Shown: positions 49,261 to 60,700 of the stretch, one piece after another
How positions within the stretch are numbered: the stretch's first letter is position 1
Layout of the letters: each line of letters opens with the position of its first letter
NCBI GenBank assembly: GCA_033239525.1
Contig: BSYO01000031.1
Coordinates: forward strand, 1,736,001 to 1,800,000
Origin: Nepenthes gracilis
Lineage: Eukaryota > Streptophyta > Magnoliopsida > Caryophyllales > Nepenthaceae
Direction of reading: 5' to 3'
Length of the DNA: 64,000 nucleotides
Program-made: the position numbers and the translations under genes
The notes under the pieces: generated by a model
Database searches by the model: none
What the model was told of the DNA's origin: nothing
Seen by the model: the letters and a program-made list of their open reading frames with translations, nothing else

Positions 49261-49886
49261 AAGGCCGCTCTTCAGGTGGGCCTCGTATATGGTCATGTGT
49301 CCACCGGCAGCGCAAAGGCTCTGTCAACCTTCTCTGGAACCCTCCACACAATGTCCTTTGGAGTGTTAAACTCTATGCATAGCTCTTTAACGTTAATTGT
49401 AAAAGTGCTTGCTTGGCAGGGAATGAGGTGGGAGGATGGGAAAGTAGGTTCAGACGAAGATTTTTTTAAAGGCATGAAAAAACACTAAAGTGTGATTTAA
49501 CGGACAAGTGTGGATGCCTTAAACCTCCTCGAGAAAATCATTGTGAGTCGATCCTTGAACAAATCTTCACATTAATGGCTGAGATAAATGAAGACACATA
49601 ACTTTTAAAAATATGTAACACAGTCTTGGCCAAACTACTAAAGACGATAACAGATACTTTCTTCTCCGGATAAAGGGCGTTCAATGAAAAAGATCAATTC
49701 TCTTCTTCGATCAGGAGAAATGATAAAAGACGTTCAACAAATTCGACCAAAAGGATTAACTTTTCTTAGGAATCAACAGGACGGTCAATTGATTCTATCA
49801 ACGCTTCACCCTTTCGTGGATTAGATTTTCAAAAAGAAAGGAGGGAGGAGAAGCATCCCATCATGAATAGAATTGATAAGGGCTAG

Positions 49887-50896
49887 TGATGGGTATGTTT
49901 AAAAGCATAGTCAAAGAAGGCCCAATCACGAAAGGCCCAAACACGCAAATACCAAACGTTGTCGACCAGGTGTTGATTAAGGCACAAAGGGCAGCGGCCA
50001 ATTTATGCTCGGGAAGTAAGCTTGTGAGCCCAAAAATAAAAAGATTCTATGGACTTAGCCCACTTGGGACGCTCCAAAGAGGGCGGTTAAAACGGCTCTT
50101 TTCCTAGCTTTTCATCCATAAATCCAACCAGCTCCAAAAAAGGATATTGACAAAATCGACGCCTTTTCCATAAAAAAGGCGCCAGATCTTTCTAATTCCT
50201 GCCTATTGGAGCCTTCCAACGGTAATATACACGAAAGGAAGGCAGGTAATTTGGAAAGCCGCTACCCGCCAAAAAAGAAAGCAATCTCAGCTAATTAGGC
50301 AACTCATGCCTTCCTCACAAGGAAGGCCGTCTAAACATGGCAAGAGGGATCGCACCTTCCAACCAAGGAAGATCACCTGGCCGCCACTAAAATAAGCCCT
50401 AGAGTCCTCACTCAAGGCACGCTTACTATTACACTTTCTACCACACAGACTTACGACTCTCTGCTACACGTTAAAAAACATACGCTCTTGACTACGCATT
50501 CCACGACTATTTTGTAGTCTCTCTCTGCGAAGCATCCAAACTCACTGAGAGAAAGAACACAAATCAAAGGTATACAGATGCTCTTCCTGTTAACAGACGC
50601 CTACTGCCTTCACCCACCATCTAGATTCAAGAGACGGCATTGCCTTTCTTTCATCTGGAAACCCACGCACTCTTACACTCTCTCTCTCAATTCTCATTTT
50701 CAGTTACCTTCTCAGATTTCGAAGGCTATTTACTGACTTGAGTATCAAAGTATTTTCAATATGATAACTTTTTGTCGACACACTGACCTTCTGTTCATTT
50801 TAGTGGTGTGCAGGATCCCAACTCGATGAACGAAACCGGAACCAGACAAGCGGATCAGCCCGAATCTATTCGAATTTCAGATCCAATGACGCATCA
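49887..50896 (+). repeat. 3' LTR of the Tat-type element
   Basis: 1010 bp, TGATGGGTATG to GACGCATCA. A purine-rich tract (AGAAAGGAGGGAGGAGAAG, about 49835-49853) lies some 34 bases upstream and is the likely polypurine tract, although normally it would abut the LTR. Confidence 0.93.
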
Positions 50897-50900
50897 AGTA

Positions 50901-51880
50901 TATTTGGTTATTGAAATGGAATAATGTAGGAATCTAATAGTTATTTCCAAGAAATAAAACAAGATAGGATTAGAGTTAAAAATTATTATTCTCATATTTA
51001 ATTATTGAAATAGAATAAATTAAAAATTAGTGTTCTAATATTTGATTTGTAAAATAGTATGATGAATAAGGTAAAAATTTATTATAATGACTTTTTTGTC
51101 CTTATTTAATGAAAAAGATATTCTTTTTTCTTATATATATATATATATATATACATTATTCTAAATTATTATTCAATATAATATATATTTTTATTATAAA
51201 AAATACATATCTAATAAATATTTAATATAATATATATAATTATGTGTATATATCAAATATTTATTAATTATTTGATATAGTATTATGTATTATTAAATAT
51301 TATATTTGATGTAATATTTAATTTAATATTATTTGATTATTGTATAATACGTATTATTACGTATTAAATATTTATTAAATATTATGTATATATAATTACG
51401 TATATATGTCAAATATTTATTAATTATTTGATATAATATTATATATTATTAAATATTATATTTGATATAATATTATATATTATTATATAATACATAATAT
51501 TACGTATTAAATATTTATTAAATATTACATATATATATATATAATTAGTATATATCAAATATTTATTAATTATTTGATATAATATTATGTATTATAAAAT
51601 ATTATATTTAATATAATATTATGTATTATTATGTAATACGTAATATTACATATTATATGTATATATAGGCATTTTCGGAATATAAAAAATTGATGCATGA
51701 ATAATTATTTTTAACTACTTAGGAATGACTAATACCAATGGGGAGGTGGTAATAATTATTCCCTGACATTCGAAAATAATTGTTCCTTTAAAAATATTTA
51801 TTCCTTGTAAAAATATAACAAATAGTGGAATAAATATTCCCAAAGAAAAAAATATGAATAATTTTCATCAACCAAATGTG
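50901..51880. mobile_element. Non-autonomous hAT-like element, copy 1
   Basis: The left end TATTTGGTTATTGAAATGG and right end ATTTTCATCAACCAAATG are imperfect inverted repeats. Inside are GGAATAAT..TATTCC-type blocks at both ends and a very AT-rich core. The same arrangement recurs at 58525-59366. No transposase. The left end abuts the target duplication of the Tat element, so one of the two inserted at the edge of the other. Confidence 0.6.
51236..51660 (+). repeat. AT-only tandem repeat, about 150-bp unit, nearly three copies
   Basis: Each unit contains CAAATATTTATTAATTATTT, GATATA(A/G)TATTAT, AAATATTATATTTGAT and TACGTATTAAATATTTATT. Units begin near 51236, 51390 and 51540. It lies in the core of the hAT-like element. 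Confidence 0.75.
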
Positions 51881-52019
51881 GGGTAAGGGTAGACAAAGTT
51901 ATGAGATAGACGAGAGAAAGCTTAAAGAGAGAATAAAAATATGAGGACGGTGCATGAACAATGTAAGAAGAAATAAGGGCGCTACAAATTGGCATATGAG
52001 CGTAGTTTAACTAGAATAT

Positions 52020-52910
52020 CCATACACAATGTGTGTTTCAGCTGCACATGAATATATTTTATCTAAGATACACATACCTAATGTGTACTCAACCATGCAA
52101 GAGTGTATTTTACCTTGAATATTCGCCTCTGATGTGTGTCTAAATGGTGCATGATCGCTAGGTGCGCAACCCTCCTTCTAAAGCTTTTGTACTTGATGCA
52201 TTCCAATTCAATGCTCATGCAGTAGGGCATTATTTTCTAAAAAGTTATGTATTTTTAATATAATTTTTAACTATAAATACCTAGCCTCCATTTATTAGTT
52301 AAATAGATAAAAAATAAATAATTACTGCAATCCCAAAACTTTTATTATTTAAAGTGAAAAGTCATCTTTTGTTTGAGAAAACCAAAACTTTATTCTTAAG
52401 ATAAATTGTCAAGGTTCTCAACCAATCATTTTTTTCATTATTTACATATTAGCTTTAGCCTCTAAGCCTTTGTTGATACGCTAATGGAGCAGATAATAGA
52501 ATCCAATGGTGTATAAAAATTCAATAATAAGTGAAGCAAGTTCAATAATAAGATAGGAAAATATCAGTTTTCACTGTTACAAGTAAATCTAAAGAATTTC
52601 TTTATGAATCACAAGTAGGAGTAAGTAGACTAAGATTTAATATATATATTCCACCCAAACTATAAGTTAGTTTTCATATTATATTACTTTTATTGATTAT
52701 AGAAATTTGAAGGATTTTATTCAATAATTATTGATTATCGATATTTTCTTTCGTTACCAAATTTACACGTTAATTTACTTTATTATTTCAAATTTAATTT
52801 GATGATATAATTATTTGTGGATATTAATTTTGATTTATATCTACTAAAGAATATACATTACTTATATTGGATATTCGTACACATTTTGCTTCCATGAGTT
52901 TATATAATCT
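52020..52910 (+). repeat. Unclassified dispersed repeat, copy 2
   Basis: Matches copy 1: CTAAAGCTTTT (52191), TTATTATTTAAAGTGAAAAG (52348), CTTAAGATAAATTGTCAAGG (52395), then TTGATGATATAATTATTTG (52800). Its blocks are closer together than in copy 1, so copy 1 carries extra duplication or insertion. A Tat-type solo LTR starts directly at its end (52911). Confidence 0.75.
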
Positions 52911-53291
52911 TGATGGGTCCGACAGTTCATTGGGCTGGCCCAGAATCCTGCCTACAGGAGAAGCGGCAGCCCGATAAAGGTTCCTTGAAGCTTAAGGCTC
53001 ATAAAGTCTCGCGGAAAGCCCATTTAGCGTGACCCAAATCTAACCAGCGACATATAGGACATTGGAGTTGCCCATTGGGCAGACCCATGAATGCAGCTTA
53101 GCAGACAAGCCCCGGCAGTTCAGAGCACCAGTGATAGGAGTACACTGTCGGCCACTCATCGCAACGCCAGCAAACCCTAGCAACAAGTTGCAAGTATACT
53201 CTCTCGATAAATACCTCATTTCCTCCACAAAAAAGAAGATCTGGACTCTCAATCCCAAGGAAAAAGGAAAATTTCAAAACGAAGCGGCCCA

Positions 53292-55406
53292 TGTGAGGTT
53301 TCGGATTCTAAAATATAATCATTAAATGATAATTAAATTAATATAATTAAAATTTGGCTTAATTCATATAGAAAAATTAAGTTTCAGGACTATGAGACGA
53401 ATCAACGAGGTAGGCCCGAGGCGACAACGCGGGCGCTCAAACCAGTGGGCCAGCGCCCGGGGTGGGCGCTGGAGATAGGATGGGCGCGCCTACCGTGCGC
53501 CCGACTAGCGCTCCAAGATCTATAAGGCCGCAAGGGTTTCNCGGCTTATTTTCGGCATTCCCACGCACGAAGAGAAAGAGAGAGCACAAGGAGAAGAGAG
53601 AGGAAGAAGAATCCAAGATTCCCAGGTTCAATTCCGAGCTAGAGCTATTTAGAAAGGTAATAGATCAAGTCGAGATAAGTACACTCATACCCTTTTCTCT
53701 CATTTTTTTATACTTTTATTTTATTTTCTTAGGGTATCATCACTGATACCCAATTAAGTTCATATTTTGCATTACCCATAATTTAAGTATGTAAATACCT
53801 TGATTTCATATCCAATTTGTGAGATTTGTGCAGTATTTCGCATCCAAAAATCCTAACCCACACCTGAACCACTTTTACTCGTTTATTTTGGATTTTATAC
53901 ATGATTTGGCTTTAAATAATTGAAACCCATGACTTAAGCATGAAATTTCACCAATTTTGTGTCCAATTTCCCATGTTTTGTGTAGTTTATGCACACCGAA
54001 ATCCTAACACGTGCCCTGCACCTTTCCTACCATTTTCTTCGAAACTTATGCATAAAATGGACTTAGAAAATTGAACCCGACTTATGAACTTGATTGATTT
54101 GTATTTAATTACATATATTATAGATATGTTAATTTTGTATGTTCCGAAATCACATTATGAACTATTTGTAAAGGAATTTATCATCCGGTAGCTCTAAAAT
54201 TGTATTTGGCTTAATGCTGTAAGAATTTTCTAATTCTTTTAAATTCTAAATGATTTATGCATAAAATTAAAATCATGTGAGGCCTTAAGCTCACGAAGAT
54301 ATAAAAATATGTATTTGTACAAGTTTTATGAAAAAAGGATCAAGAAGTGATATTCTACAATTAAGTGATTAACTTATGAATTGTTCTCCAATAGAGTAGG
54401 AATGAAGAATTTATGGGCTTAAAATCAGAATTCTCTAAGGAAGTAAGAAACTAAGAGTTTAGACCGAAAAATGTTCATCAGATAGTATATTTTAGTATAC
54501 TTTAATATATTATAGTGGAAAGTCATTGTCTACTTTGATGCCACGTGCAGCTATGGCCCAATCTATAGAGTTTGTATGTAAATGATCCGCATTTTGGTCT
54601 TGAATAAGAGGAGATGACTTTTGATTATGTAGGAGTAAACACAATCCAGGTTATGACTGACCACTTCTTTAGTCAGTAAGGCGTATTAGCCCTGATCCTC
54701 AATGAAATATGTTTTCAACACGATTTGATGATTAAGAAAGGAAAAGGAAAAGAATTAAAGAAATTTAAAAAATATCATAAAAGTATTCTTTTATATTCAT
54801 GATGCATAATCACTTATATGTCTCTATTTCCCTTCTATATGCATTATTATATTTTAAATATGAAATTTATATGTTCCTTATTATATTGTATCTTGTTGAA
54901 TATTTGGCTCACTACTTACTATTTTGTCGCTCTCCTCAAATGATTAGCACAAATTCATACCTAATAAGAAGGAATAGAGGATCAGCGTCTAATTTAGGGC
55001 TTGGGATGATGCATTTTGTATTTTGGGGGATTTATATTTTGTATTTTTGATATAAATGATGATTCTTTTGGACAAGGAAGGTTGTATGTATATATTTTGC
55101 TCTTTTGTATATTATTGCAATAGTGGTGATATGCTTAGTTAGAATATGGTGTTTTGAATTTTGGATTGCTTTCGCAGGTTTTGTGAAGAGTACTCTAAGG
55201 CTTAGTGGCATCTCTCTATTCCAACTTAGTGTCCGGAGTCATGATATTGGAGCCGCATGTGTATTGTGGCGAATTTTTGGATCCTATATTTGTGATTGCA
55301 TGGATTTATATGTATATTGTACATGATATCATAGGTGTATTAGGCCGATGACCGTATTATAAGTAAAACTCTACCAAATCTTTGATTGAAAATACTGTAC
55401 ATCACA
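53292..55406 (+). mobile_element. Nested solo LTR, 2115 bp, perfect GCCCA duplication
   Basis: Starts TGTGAGGTTTCGG and ends CTGTACATCACA, with GCCCA on both sides (53287-53291 and 55407-55411). It shares the family landmarks: GAAAGAGAGAG (53572), AGAAAGGTAATAGATC, AAGTACACTCATACCC, TTAATATATTATAGTGG and AAAACTCTACCAAA. It contains the only ambiguous base (53541). Confidence 0.93.
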
Positions 55407-55598
55407 GCCCAGATAGCATTTCTCTCTCTTTGTCTCTCTCTTCCCCCGAGTTCCTTAGCACCTCTATGGTCAAAAGGGATTCCAGAGAGAGGAGAGGGCA
55501 ACCAGTCCTCGTATGATGAATACATCCCGAACCCTAGGTATCCAAACATTCTAAGAATCCACAAAGCCACTTTCTAATCAAGCGTACTCATTAGAATT

Positions 55599-55941
55599 AA
55601 ATCCTCCATTTCAAAGTCACTCCCTAGCGAAGCACACCACCAGAGCTCAATCCTCCATCTCAAAGTCACTCCCCAATCGAGCACACCGAGAACTCAATCC
55701 TCCATTTCAAAGCCACCCCTCATCCGAGCACACCATCAGAATTCAATCTTTTATCTTGAAACTGCTCTTCAACCGAACACACTACCAAAGCTAAATCATT
55801 TATCTCATAGTCGTTCCCCAATAGAGAGCACTGGTCGAAACTCAATCCTCCATCTCAAAATCGCTCCCCAACTGAACGAACTACCGGAATTCAATCCTCC
55901 ATCTCCAAGCCACTTTCCACCTGAGTCACTTACGGGAGCCT
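55599..55941 (+). repeat. Tandem repeat, 47-51-bp unit, seven copies
   Basis: Each unit begins AATCCTCCAT(C/T)TC, continues AAAG(T/C)CACTC..C and ends in CACAC(C/T)A...GAA(C/T)TC. Units four and five are the most diverged. It lies in the right half of the Tat-type solo LTR. Confidence 0.93.
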
Positions 55942-56251
55942 AATCCTCCATTTTTAAATTAGCATATTTTGTTGAGTCTAACCCTTTATAACACTCAATT
56001 TGAAACTCATCTAAATTAGTCATTCATCCTCCTATCTTTCTACTTACTTGATAAAGATTTTTGACCTAAATATCGGTAGATATACCAATGAGCGAATTTT
56101 ACCACCCTTTAACCTCTTATTTGTTAGTTGCAGTGTGCAAGATTTAAGTTCAGAGTAATAAAGACTAGATCTGCTTCAGCTCAACCTATCGAAAAGATCA
56201 AGTAACTCATTAATTCGTTCGGTTATTTGAAGCCAAGAACACATCAGATCT

Positions 56252-57055
56252 AAACGAATCAAAATTAAGGATTCTCTAGTCCTCTTGTCGTGCCTTTCAG
56301 ATGTGGTAAACAGTATTCCCGAAAGTTATTCTTTTCAAGTGAAATATATAAGATAATATTTATTCTCCATTTATGCAAAATGATTGATACTTATTCTTAT
56401 TTGAAATCCACTCATTCCTTGGCCTTCCTCCAGAGCCAATAATTGGATCTTTAATCGTTTGGAAAAGGCATATCATAAAATTGAGAATTAGGGATTTGGA
56501 GAAGCTCCACCTCTCGTAAAGATTGAAAGGCTCGTTTTTCATATCTTGACCATTTATTTTTTAATAAATGATCATGATTTAAATATTTTTAAAAAAATAA
56601 AAAATTTAGTCGAACCAATTATATTAAAATGATTATGTTATAATCATTTATTTGAAAATAAATTGTTAAAATAGAAAGAACAAATATCTTTGTATTTTTA
56701 AGAGATTGATCCCCTCAATCCAAGAATCGGTATCAGTTGAAAAAATCTAATGCAATAGGAAAAAAAATATTTTTTTAATATTCTTACTAGTTTATAACAT
56801 AAGTCAGATTTGGACATTTTCAGACTTAATTTGACCGCGTTTATTTTATGGGTTAGTATGAATCGAGCATTATTTCTTATGTTAGCATTTGGGGACTTAT
56901 TTTGTATAAATGGGCTGTGCTTAAAGTAAACCTTGGTTTCATCATATAATTATCAATTATAACACAAATTAGCAGGATAATATAAATTAAAGAAATCATT
57001 ATATTAATAGGATAATATGAAATTATTTGATTTTTTTATTTTATATTTTTAAAAA
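56252..57055. other. AT-rich intergenic DNA, no gene seen
   Basis: Many stops in all frames, poly-A/T runs. No transposon ends recognised. Confidence 0.6.
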
Positions 57056-57500
57056 TTGATATCTGATACCCAAAAAATATGTGACAAAGATACTCACCGA
57101 AAATCGTTCAAACCATTTCTTCCAATCCACCGGCGGTTATCTTTGGTGGTTAGCTATGGATAAAAATGACCGACGATTATCTTTGATGGTTGGCTGTGGA
57201 TAAGAATGATCATCCTCCCATTATATAAGGACCCTCCAAAAGATCTCCAAAAAAATGAGCCATTCTCCCGGGGCATACACTGACAAAGTTCGCCTATCAA
57301 TGTGACGCATCTACGCTTAATCCACCACATATGCATCATCTATTTATCTTTCTATATTTTTAAAAAGACATCTGACTTAAGCGTCAGAAAGTTTACGGTG
57401 GAAGCAATTCTCGCCGACCTCTGACATCTCGTTTTTAGTTGTGTTGTGCAGGGTTTAGGTTTGAAGTTATCGCACCAAATCAACCAATCAGTTAAGATCC
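57056..57500 (+). repeat. Probable Tat-type LTR fragment upstream of the peroxiredoxin gene
   Basis: The segment GACCTCTGACATCTCGTTTT followed by TTGTGCAGGGTTTAGG (about 57416-57464) matches the box near the end of the Tat LTRs at 39062 and 52911. ATTATATAAGGACC (57219) is a good TATA-like site, with a duplicated ATTATCTTTG.TGGTT block just before it. The ends are not clear. It could still serve as promoter sequence for the gene 270 bp downstream. Confidence 0.5.
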
Positions 57501-57770
57501 GATATGGCCCTAATCCATAAGATAACCCATATTTTGGAACTCAACAAAAATAATATAAAATAATTTTCTAAAATTTTTATATTCTTTATTAAAATTATTA
57601 TATTATGAAAAAAATATTAAAAATAAAATCATTGCCATAAGTTTTTATATGTATTTTAAAAAAATAAATATGACACTGAAAACCAACCCTCCCAATCGTC
57701 AGTCTACTTATCCACTCACCTACTTCCTCTTCATCGCAGAAGACTCTCGGAGAGAGCTAGGAGAAAAGCG

Positions 57771-60700
57771 ATGGCGTGGACAACGGTATCATCGCCTGCC
57801 CTTCTCTCGTCGAACCCTAGGGCTTTCGCCTCCAAATCTTCTACTCCAATGGCGGCTTCAATATCTTCCATTTCAAAGCCCTTATCTCAAACCCTAATTG
57901 TCCCTAGTAGCTCCTTCAGTGGCCCTGCAAAAGCTTCCAGTCTTGCGTTCCTCGTTCTCCCTTCTCTGGCGGACGTCACTCCTCCAGCCGCAGCTTTGTT
58001 GTTAGGGCTGTAAGTGAATATAGCTTTAAATTTTTGCTCAAATTCTTTGAAACTTCTTGGACCTGCGAATATGAAAATGATGAAATGTACCTGAATTTTG
58101 TTGCTGTCATTTCGACTACATCTGATTACTACGAGTTGTTTTGTTGACGGGGTTGGTGATATCCCGATTGAGTTCTTCAATATGCTTTGTCCTGTTTGTA
58201 TGGCCACACACTAATATGTGAGACTCTTACATATTTTGCTGCTCACTTTTACTATTGTGCTCTACATTTGAAGAAACATTTGGGAAAATTAGCATATGAC
58301 GGCTAACTCAGGTGGTAATGTCCCTTGGCATGTTCGAACAGTCCTAGTGTCAAATTCCTACTGCATCAGGGCTTTTGAAGGGGGGATTTCAAGGGCAGGG
58401 GAGGCTACCTCTTGTTGTGTAGTCTATATTTGTTCGGAAAAATGCCAAAAATAAGGCTTTTTTTTTTTTCTTTTGAGGTGAGGATAAGCAAGGATCATTT
58501 CTTCTTAATAATGACAGTTACGATCCATTTGTTTGGTTGTTGAAATGAAATAAAGTAGGAATAGAATAATTATTTTTAGGGAATAGAGCTTAGGGTTAAC
58601 ATTCAATTGTTTGATTAGTTACTTAGAACATATAAAATTAAATTAGAAATTAATTTTTTAGCATTTGGTATACAATAATAGCAAGAAGAATAATCAAGGA
58701 ACTAGTATAAAATGACTCTTTTACCCTTACTTGAAGAAATAATATTTCAACATATATTAGAAGGTTCGGGTTAACTTAATAAAAATTGAGTTATTTGATC
58801 AGTATGATCTTACTAACCCAAAAGTTTATAGGTTTTTGTCAAGTTATGTTACTATTATAAACAAACACGGTAAAGAATTTAGGCTCAATTATTTTTTAGA
58901 CCGGGTACTATCACAGGTGAAAGAAACTGATTCGGCGGACCTAGCCCAAATTATGAATTTTTTTTTTTTGAAAATATATTTTTTATTTCAAATAATCTAT
59001 ATATTATGATTTTAAAATATTTATATTTTCAGTTATTTTTTATATATCTTTGAATTTTTAAAGTAAAACACTTTAAAAAAAAAAAATGTCCATTTTTTGA
59101 TTCAAATTGGCATGATTTAAATTATGAACATGTCTGACCCAATTCAACCCGACTTAGTGGTGATAGATTTTATCTAAAATCAGTCCTTGTTAGACTAGAA
59201 TCCTATTTTGATCAGCCTTGATCAAGGTAAGGGTAAATAGGGAAAATATCTTGGAATAATTATTCCTTGATAACTAGGGGGAGCTGATTTTTTTATTACT
59301 TATTTTGAAGGAATAATAATTCCTTTTATAATTATTATTCCTACTACTAAAGTAACAAAACAATTTAATAGTAATTCTACTTATGTGCTCTCTATGCACC
59401 TTGGTAGATGATGCGTCCTTAGATCCGGGTTTTATAAGAATTAGGGAGCCTTCGGTTTCCTTGTGTCGGATCGATCTCGAACGGGTCCAGTCTCCTCGTT
59501 TCTCAACCTAGGCCCTGCGCACCACAAATTATGAACAAGAGGTTTGTTGACGGCGGAGGTTCTCCCACCGTAAACACTCCGATTCTCAAATTAAAAATCT
59601 TTTCCAGGGGATGAAAATATGTACGCGTGAAGGTAAACGTGATGGGGATTGCACAGATGCAAATATGTAAGAAGTGCGAATGATGATTTGAGGAGGCTTG
59701 AGTTCCTTTAGTGTACTTCGGTGAGTGGCTTATTAAGATCGTCGGGCTGAAGCGGCGGTTTGGAGGGAAGAGAGATGGTTCTTTCTCCTCGCGTTTAGGT
59801 TCGAAGCTTGGCACAAGATGGCTTTGAGTAGGCTTCAAGTGTGTATGAATGCTCGAACTCAGATTTCAAGTCCCTGATTGAATAGGAATCGGACATGGGA
59901 TTGGGATCGAGATCGAGCTTGAGATAGGGATCCATTTCTCCGTAGTAGGAGAAGGTATTGTAGACTCCATGGAGGAGGCTCTTTGGTGCAGGAACTTGCG
60001 ATAGGTGGCTGGCCTTGATTCACCGGCCACTAAACGCTAGCGGTGGCCAGTGGTGTTAGTTGTTGCCTTGTGGTGGCACGGGGACCGTCGCCGGGCATGA
60101 CCGGCATGAGCCTGGATTAACTTTGCTGGGATTGGTTGAGTTGCTGTAAGACGGTGGGCGCCGCGGCTTACCAAGGTTGACCTCATCTCCCATTGGCTAT
60201 CATTTTTTGGGCTAGCACTTCTTACGCTGCCGGTTTGCAGCCATCTCAGGAGAGATGCGGGTGGATGGCAATTGGGCACGTGTCAGAAGCGTATAGTGGG
60301 CCTTGCTTCAAGCCTCTTGGATCCCTTCGCCTGACTGGGCCTGCCAGCCGGCTGGGTCTCTTCGCTGCTGGTTGGGCCTTGCTGGTTTCGGCCCAGATTC
60401 ATACTAGACCCATTAGTAGATAAGGCAATTTTGATGTTAGCAATGAAATTGCTGACAGAAAATGTCACAGTTGAATTTTTGCCAACTTGAACATTTGATG
60501 AACTGTTAAAGCTGGGATGTGTCTAATGTTAACATTGGTTTCACTTCTATCTAGGTTTTTTTTTAATCTTTTTTTATTTGTGGAAAATGTGTCATTTTTC
60601 AGGAAGTAATTTCATGGTTGTTGCCCAAATTTTCATAAGAAAAATAATACTTGATTGCCATGCTCGAAAATATCTGTCTGATTACTCTCACCCTCAAGAA

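Larger units (their letters stand above)
39062..50896 (+). mobile_element. Tat-lineage Ty3/gypsy retrotransposon, nearly full length, with a nested solo LTR
   Basis: Direct LTRs of about 1 kb (39062-40086 and 49887-50896) both start TGAYGGGTAT and end GACGCATCA. Flanks are AGTAC (39057-39061) and AGTAT (50897-50901). Between them lie a PBS-like site, gag, then protease, RT, RNase H, a second RNase H-like motif and integrase, which is the Ty3/gypsy order. The second RNase H is the hallmark of the Tat (Ogre/Retand) branch. A foreign 2.2-kb LTR splits the integrase end. The LTRs are roughly 85-90% identical by eye. Stops and frameshifts throughout make it non-autonomous. Confidence 0.93.
52911..56246 (+). 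mobile_element. Tat-type solo LTR split by a nested solo LTR
   Basis: Starts TGATGGGTCCGAC and ends AACACATCA, with flanks AATCT (52906-52910) and GATCT (56247-56251). GGGCTGGCCCA near the start and a TTAGTTGCAGTGTGCA box near the end parallel the Tat LTR at 39062. Without the nested LTR it is about 1.2 kb. No PBS or gag follows. Confidence 0.75.

Noticed and set aside
57887..58207. Minus-strand frame of 106 codons over peroxiredoxin exon 1
   Set aside because: Shadow of the real exon on the opposite strand, and it runs into the intron.
60037..60423. Overlapping frames of 60-80 codons on both strands
   Set aside because: Inside the reverse-strand Tat solo LTR, which is GC-rich; no conserved domain.
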